A stretch of 8,166 bases of DNA, from positions 1 to 8,166 of the forward strand of contig JBOHHM010000234.1 in the NCBI GenBank assembly GCA_050725495.1, in the 5' to 3' direction. The notes beneath the pieces are model-generated. The model did not search any database. It was not told where the DNA came from and saw nothing but the letters and a program-made list of their open reading frames with translations. The DNA is from JBOHHM01 sp050725495 (GTDB lineage Bacteria; Pseudomonadota; Gammaproteobacteria; Burkholderiales; Burkholderiaceae_C). Both the position numbers and the translations under genes were made by a program. Positions within the stretch are counted from its first letter, which is position 1, and the number at the start of each line of letters is the position of its first letter. Shown here in pieces: positions 6,839-8,166 of this stretch.

Positions 6839-6885
6839 TGCCTCTAGCGCTTATGCAGAAAGCGCCATCAGCTATCGTTTTTGAA
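6839..6885. repeat. Short intergenic repeat, copy 2 (hairpin-forming)
   Basis: AGCGCTTA (6846-6853), AAAGCGC (6859-6865), CAGCTAT (6869-6875) and TTTTT (6878-6882) match copy 1 at 4229-4265 in order and orientation, about 29 of 37 positions by eye. GCGCTT (6847-6852) pairs with AAGCGC (6860-6865) around a 7-base loop; the outer stem of copy 1 is lost here. The plus strand has a T-run after the hairpin, and the minus strand has TTTTTT (6838-6833) after it, so it may weakly terminate or attenuate transcription between the CoA-transferase-like gene and the Bug gene. I recall similar elements, including a leading TGCCTCTAGCGCTT, from Comamonadaceae intergenic regions; this is from memory. Confidence 0.65.
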
Positions 6886-6902
6886 TATTCATCGGGCGCG
6901 TA

Positions 6903-8166
6903 TCAGGCATGGGCAAAGGCCGCTCCGCAGCGGCGCAGCGCATCGTGGGCCTGGCGCTCCAGATCCGCGCGGTGCTCGGGGGCGGCAATGTCCAGCATGC
7001 GCTGCACGCGGCGCGACAGCGGCTGGCCGCGCAGGTCGGCCACGCCGTGTTCGGTGACGATCAGGCCGGCATCGCAGCGCGGCGTGCTCACGGGGCCACT
7101 GAGCTGCGCGACGATGCGCGTGGCGCCCTTGGCCGTGGCCGGCAGCGCGACGATGGGCAGGCCGCCCCGGCTGCGCGCGGCGCCGCGCAGAAAGTCCACC
7201 GCGCCGCCCATGGCGCCCACATAGACGCCGCCCGCGACCTCGGCGTTGATCTGCCCGGTCAAATCCACTTCCACGGCGGAGTTGATCGCCACCAGTTGGT
7301 TCAGGCTGGCGAGCACATCGGGGTTGTGCGTGTAGTCGGTGCCGCGCAGCGCGAGCCGCGGATTGCGGTGCGCCCAGCGGCGCAGGCGCTCGCCGCCCAT
7401 CAGGATGCCCGCGATGCCCACGCCCACGTCGATGCTCTTGCGCGCGTTGGTCAGCACGCCCGCCTCGGCCAGTTGCGCGATGCCGTCGCCGATGGCGCCG
7501 CTGTGCAGGCCCAAGTCACGCCGGCCGTGCAGCGCCGACAGCACCGCCTCGGGAATCTTGCCGATACCCACCTGCAGCGTGGCGCCGTCCTGTACGTGGG
7601 CGGCGATGTGGCGCGCGATGGCTTGTTCCAGGGCGCCGGGGGTGGCGCGCTCGGCCTCCAGCGGCGCGTGTTCAGACTCGACCAGCAACGCGAAATCAGC
7701 AGCCTTCAGGTGCACGCTGCCGTGCGTCCAGGGGATGGCCGGATTCACCTCGCCGATCACCACGCGCGCCTTCTCCAGCGCGGCCGTGAGGTACTCGTGC
7801 ACCAGACCCAGGCTGTAACGGCCCTGCTCGTCAGGCGGCGAGACCTGGAGCAGCACCACGTCCGCCGGCAGCAGCCCTTGGCGGATCAGGTCGGGCAGGT
7901 GCGAGTAGTGGCTGGGCACAATGTCCAGCACGCCGGCCTGGGCCAGCGCCTTGTGCGGGCCGCTGGCGGCATAGCCGACGAAATCGATCACGTCGGCCTG
8001 CTCGGGCCGCAGCGTGTCCGAGCCGCCGATGCCCACGAACACCCGCAGGCGCCCGCCCTGCGCCAGCGCGTGGCGGTGCGCCACCAGCGCGCGCGTCAGC
8101 GTGAGCGGCTCGGCCGTGGCCTGGCCCCACCACAGGGTATCGCCCGCGCGCAGCAGGGCTTGCAGG
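6903..8166 (-). CDS. Acetyl-CoA hydrolase / 4-hydroxybutyrate CoA-transferase family protein (5' truncated by window edge)
   Basis: The frame stays open to the window edge; 27 residues before the first GTG (8084) read LQALLRAGDTLWWGQATAEP and on through LTLTRAL, typical of the family N-terminus, so the real start lies beyond 8166. About 420 residues are visible, close to the roughly 430 of family members. Recognised blocks, numbered from GTG 8084, are LQVGIGKIPEAV (170-181), the C-terminal domain with GTDYTHNPDVLA (248-259), INSAVEVDLTGQINAE (267-282), GGAVDFLRGAARSRGG (293-308), LPATA (314-318) and IVTEHGVADLRG (342-353). Such enzymes move CoA between carboxylic acids or hydrolyse acyl-CoA in the cytoplasm. 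The HSE block, where the family's catalytic Glu sits as I recall, reads HSGAIGDG (194-201) here, Gly196 replacing Glu, so the activity may differ. It is the first visible gene of the minus-strand set, 93 bases before the Bug gene. Confidence 0.87.
   Translation of the reverse strand, partial: LQALLRAGDTLWWGQATAEPLTLTRALVAHRHALAQGGRLRVFVGIGGSDTLRPEQADVIDFVGYAASGPHKALAQAGVLDIVPSHYSHLPDLIRQGLLPADVVLLQVSPPDEQGRYSLGLVHEYLTAALEKARVVIGEVNPAIPWTHGSVHLKAADFALLVESEHAPLEAERATPGALEQAIARHIAAHVQDGATLQVGIGKIPEAVLSALHGRRDLGLHSGAIGDGIAQLAEAGVLTNARKSIDVGVGIAGILMGGERLRRWAHRNPRLALRGTDYTHNPDVLASLNQLVAINSAVEVDLTGQINAEVAGGVYVGAMGGAVDFLRGAARSRGGLPIVALPATAKGATRIVAQLSGPVSTPRCDAGLIVTEHGVADLRGQPLSRRVQRMLDIAAPEHRADLERQAHDALRRCGAAFAHA

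Noticed and set aside
5472..6884. Plus-strand open frames of 213 and 238 codons opposite the ligase and Bug genes
   Set aside because: These are shadows created by high GC. Their translations are low-complexity and rich in Ala, Gly, Arg, Gln and His, with no family motifs, while the minus-strand genes carry clear motifs.

Overview
The window looks like chromosomal DNA of a GC-rich betaproteobacterium, probably Burkholderiales and most likely Comamonadaceae. Three things point there: high GC, an orphan Bug-family (TctC-like) periplasmic receptor next to catabolic genes, and two copies of a short AGCGCTT...AAGCGC...CAGCTAT...TTTTT intergenic element that I recall from Comamonas/Delftia/Acidovorax-type genomes. 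The family matches are made by eye from motifs; the taxon is inference.

Left half, plus strand (1-4182). The window opens inside the C-terminal part of an MmgE/PrpD-family protein (dehydratase/decarboxylase superfamily), ending at 777. After a 56-base gap there is a possible 26-codon ORF (834-914), which is ATGA-coupled to a four-gene branched-chain-amino-acid-type ABC importer: livH (911-1792), livM (1798-2766), livG (2766-3533) and livF (3517-4182). The genes are nearly touching or overlapping and clearly form one operon. The periplasmic binding protein usually encoded with these genes is absent from the window. The operon ends at a perfect 12-bp hairpin plus T-run (4224-4265).

Right half, minus strand (8166-4338), convergent with liv and visibly richer in GC. 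In transcription order it holds a 5'-truncated acetyl-CoA hydrolase/4-hydroxybutyrate CoA-transferase family gene (8166-6903), a 97-base spacer carrying the second copy of the intergenic repeat, an orphan Bug receptor (6809-5838), and immediately abutting it an AMP-forming acyl-CoA synthetase (5837-4338). The synthetase is interrupted by one in-frame TGA at 4784-4782; both sides are otherwise intact.

Taken together the window reads as an organic-acid uptake and CoA-activation locus: an ABC importer, a solute receptor, a CoA ligase, a CoA-transferase/hydrolase and an MmgE/PrpD enzyme. The substrate cannot be named from the sequence. I found no mobile element, CRISPR array, RNA gene or clearly new system. 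The points most worth a second look are the single nonsense codon in the ligase, the replacement of the presumed catalytic glutamate in the CoA-transferase-like protein, the missing binding protein with a short ORF in its usual place, and the two same-orientation repeats that flank the Bug-ligase pair.
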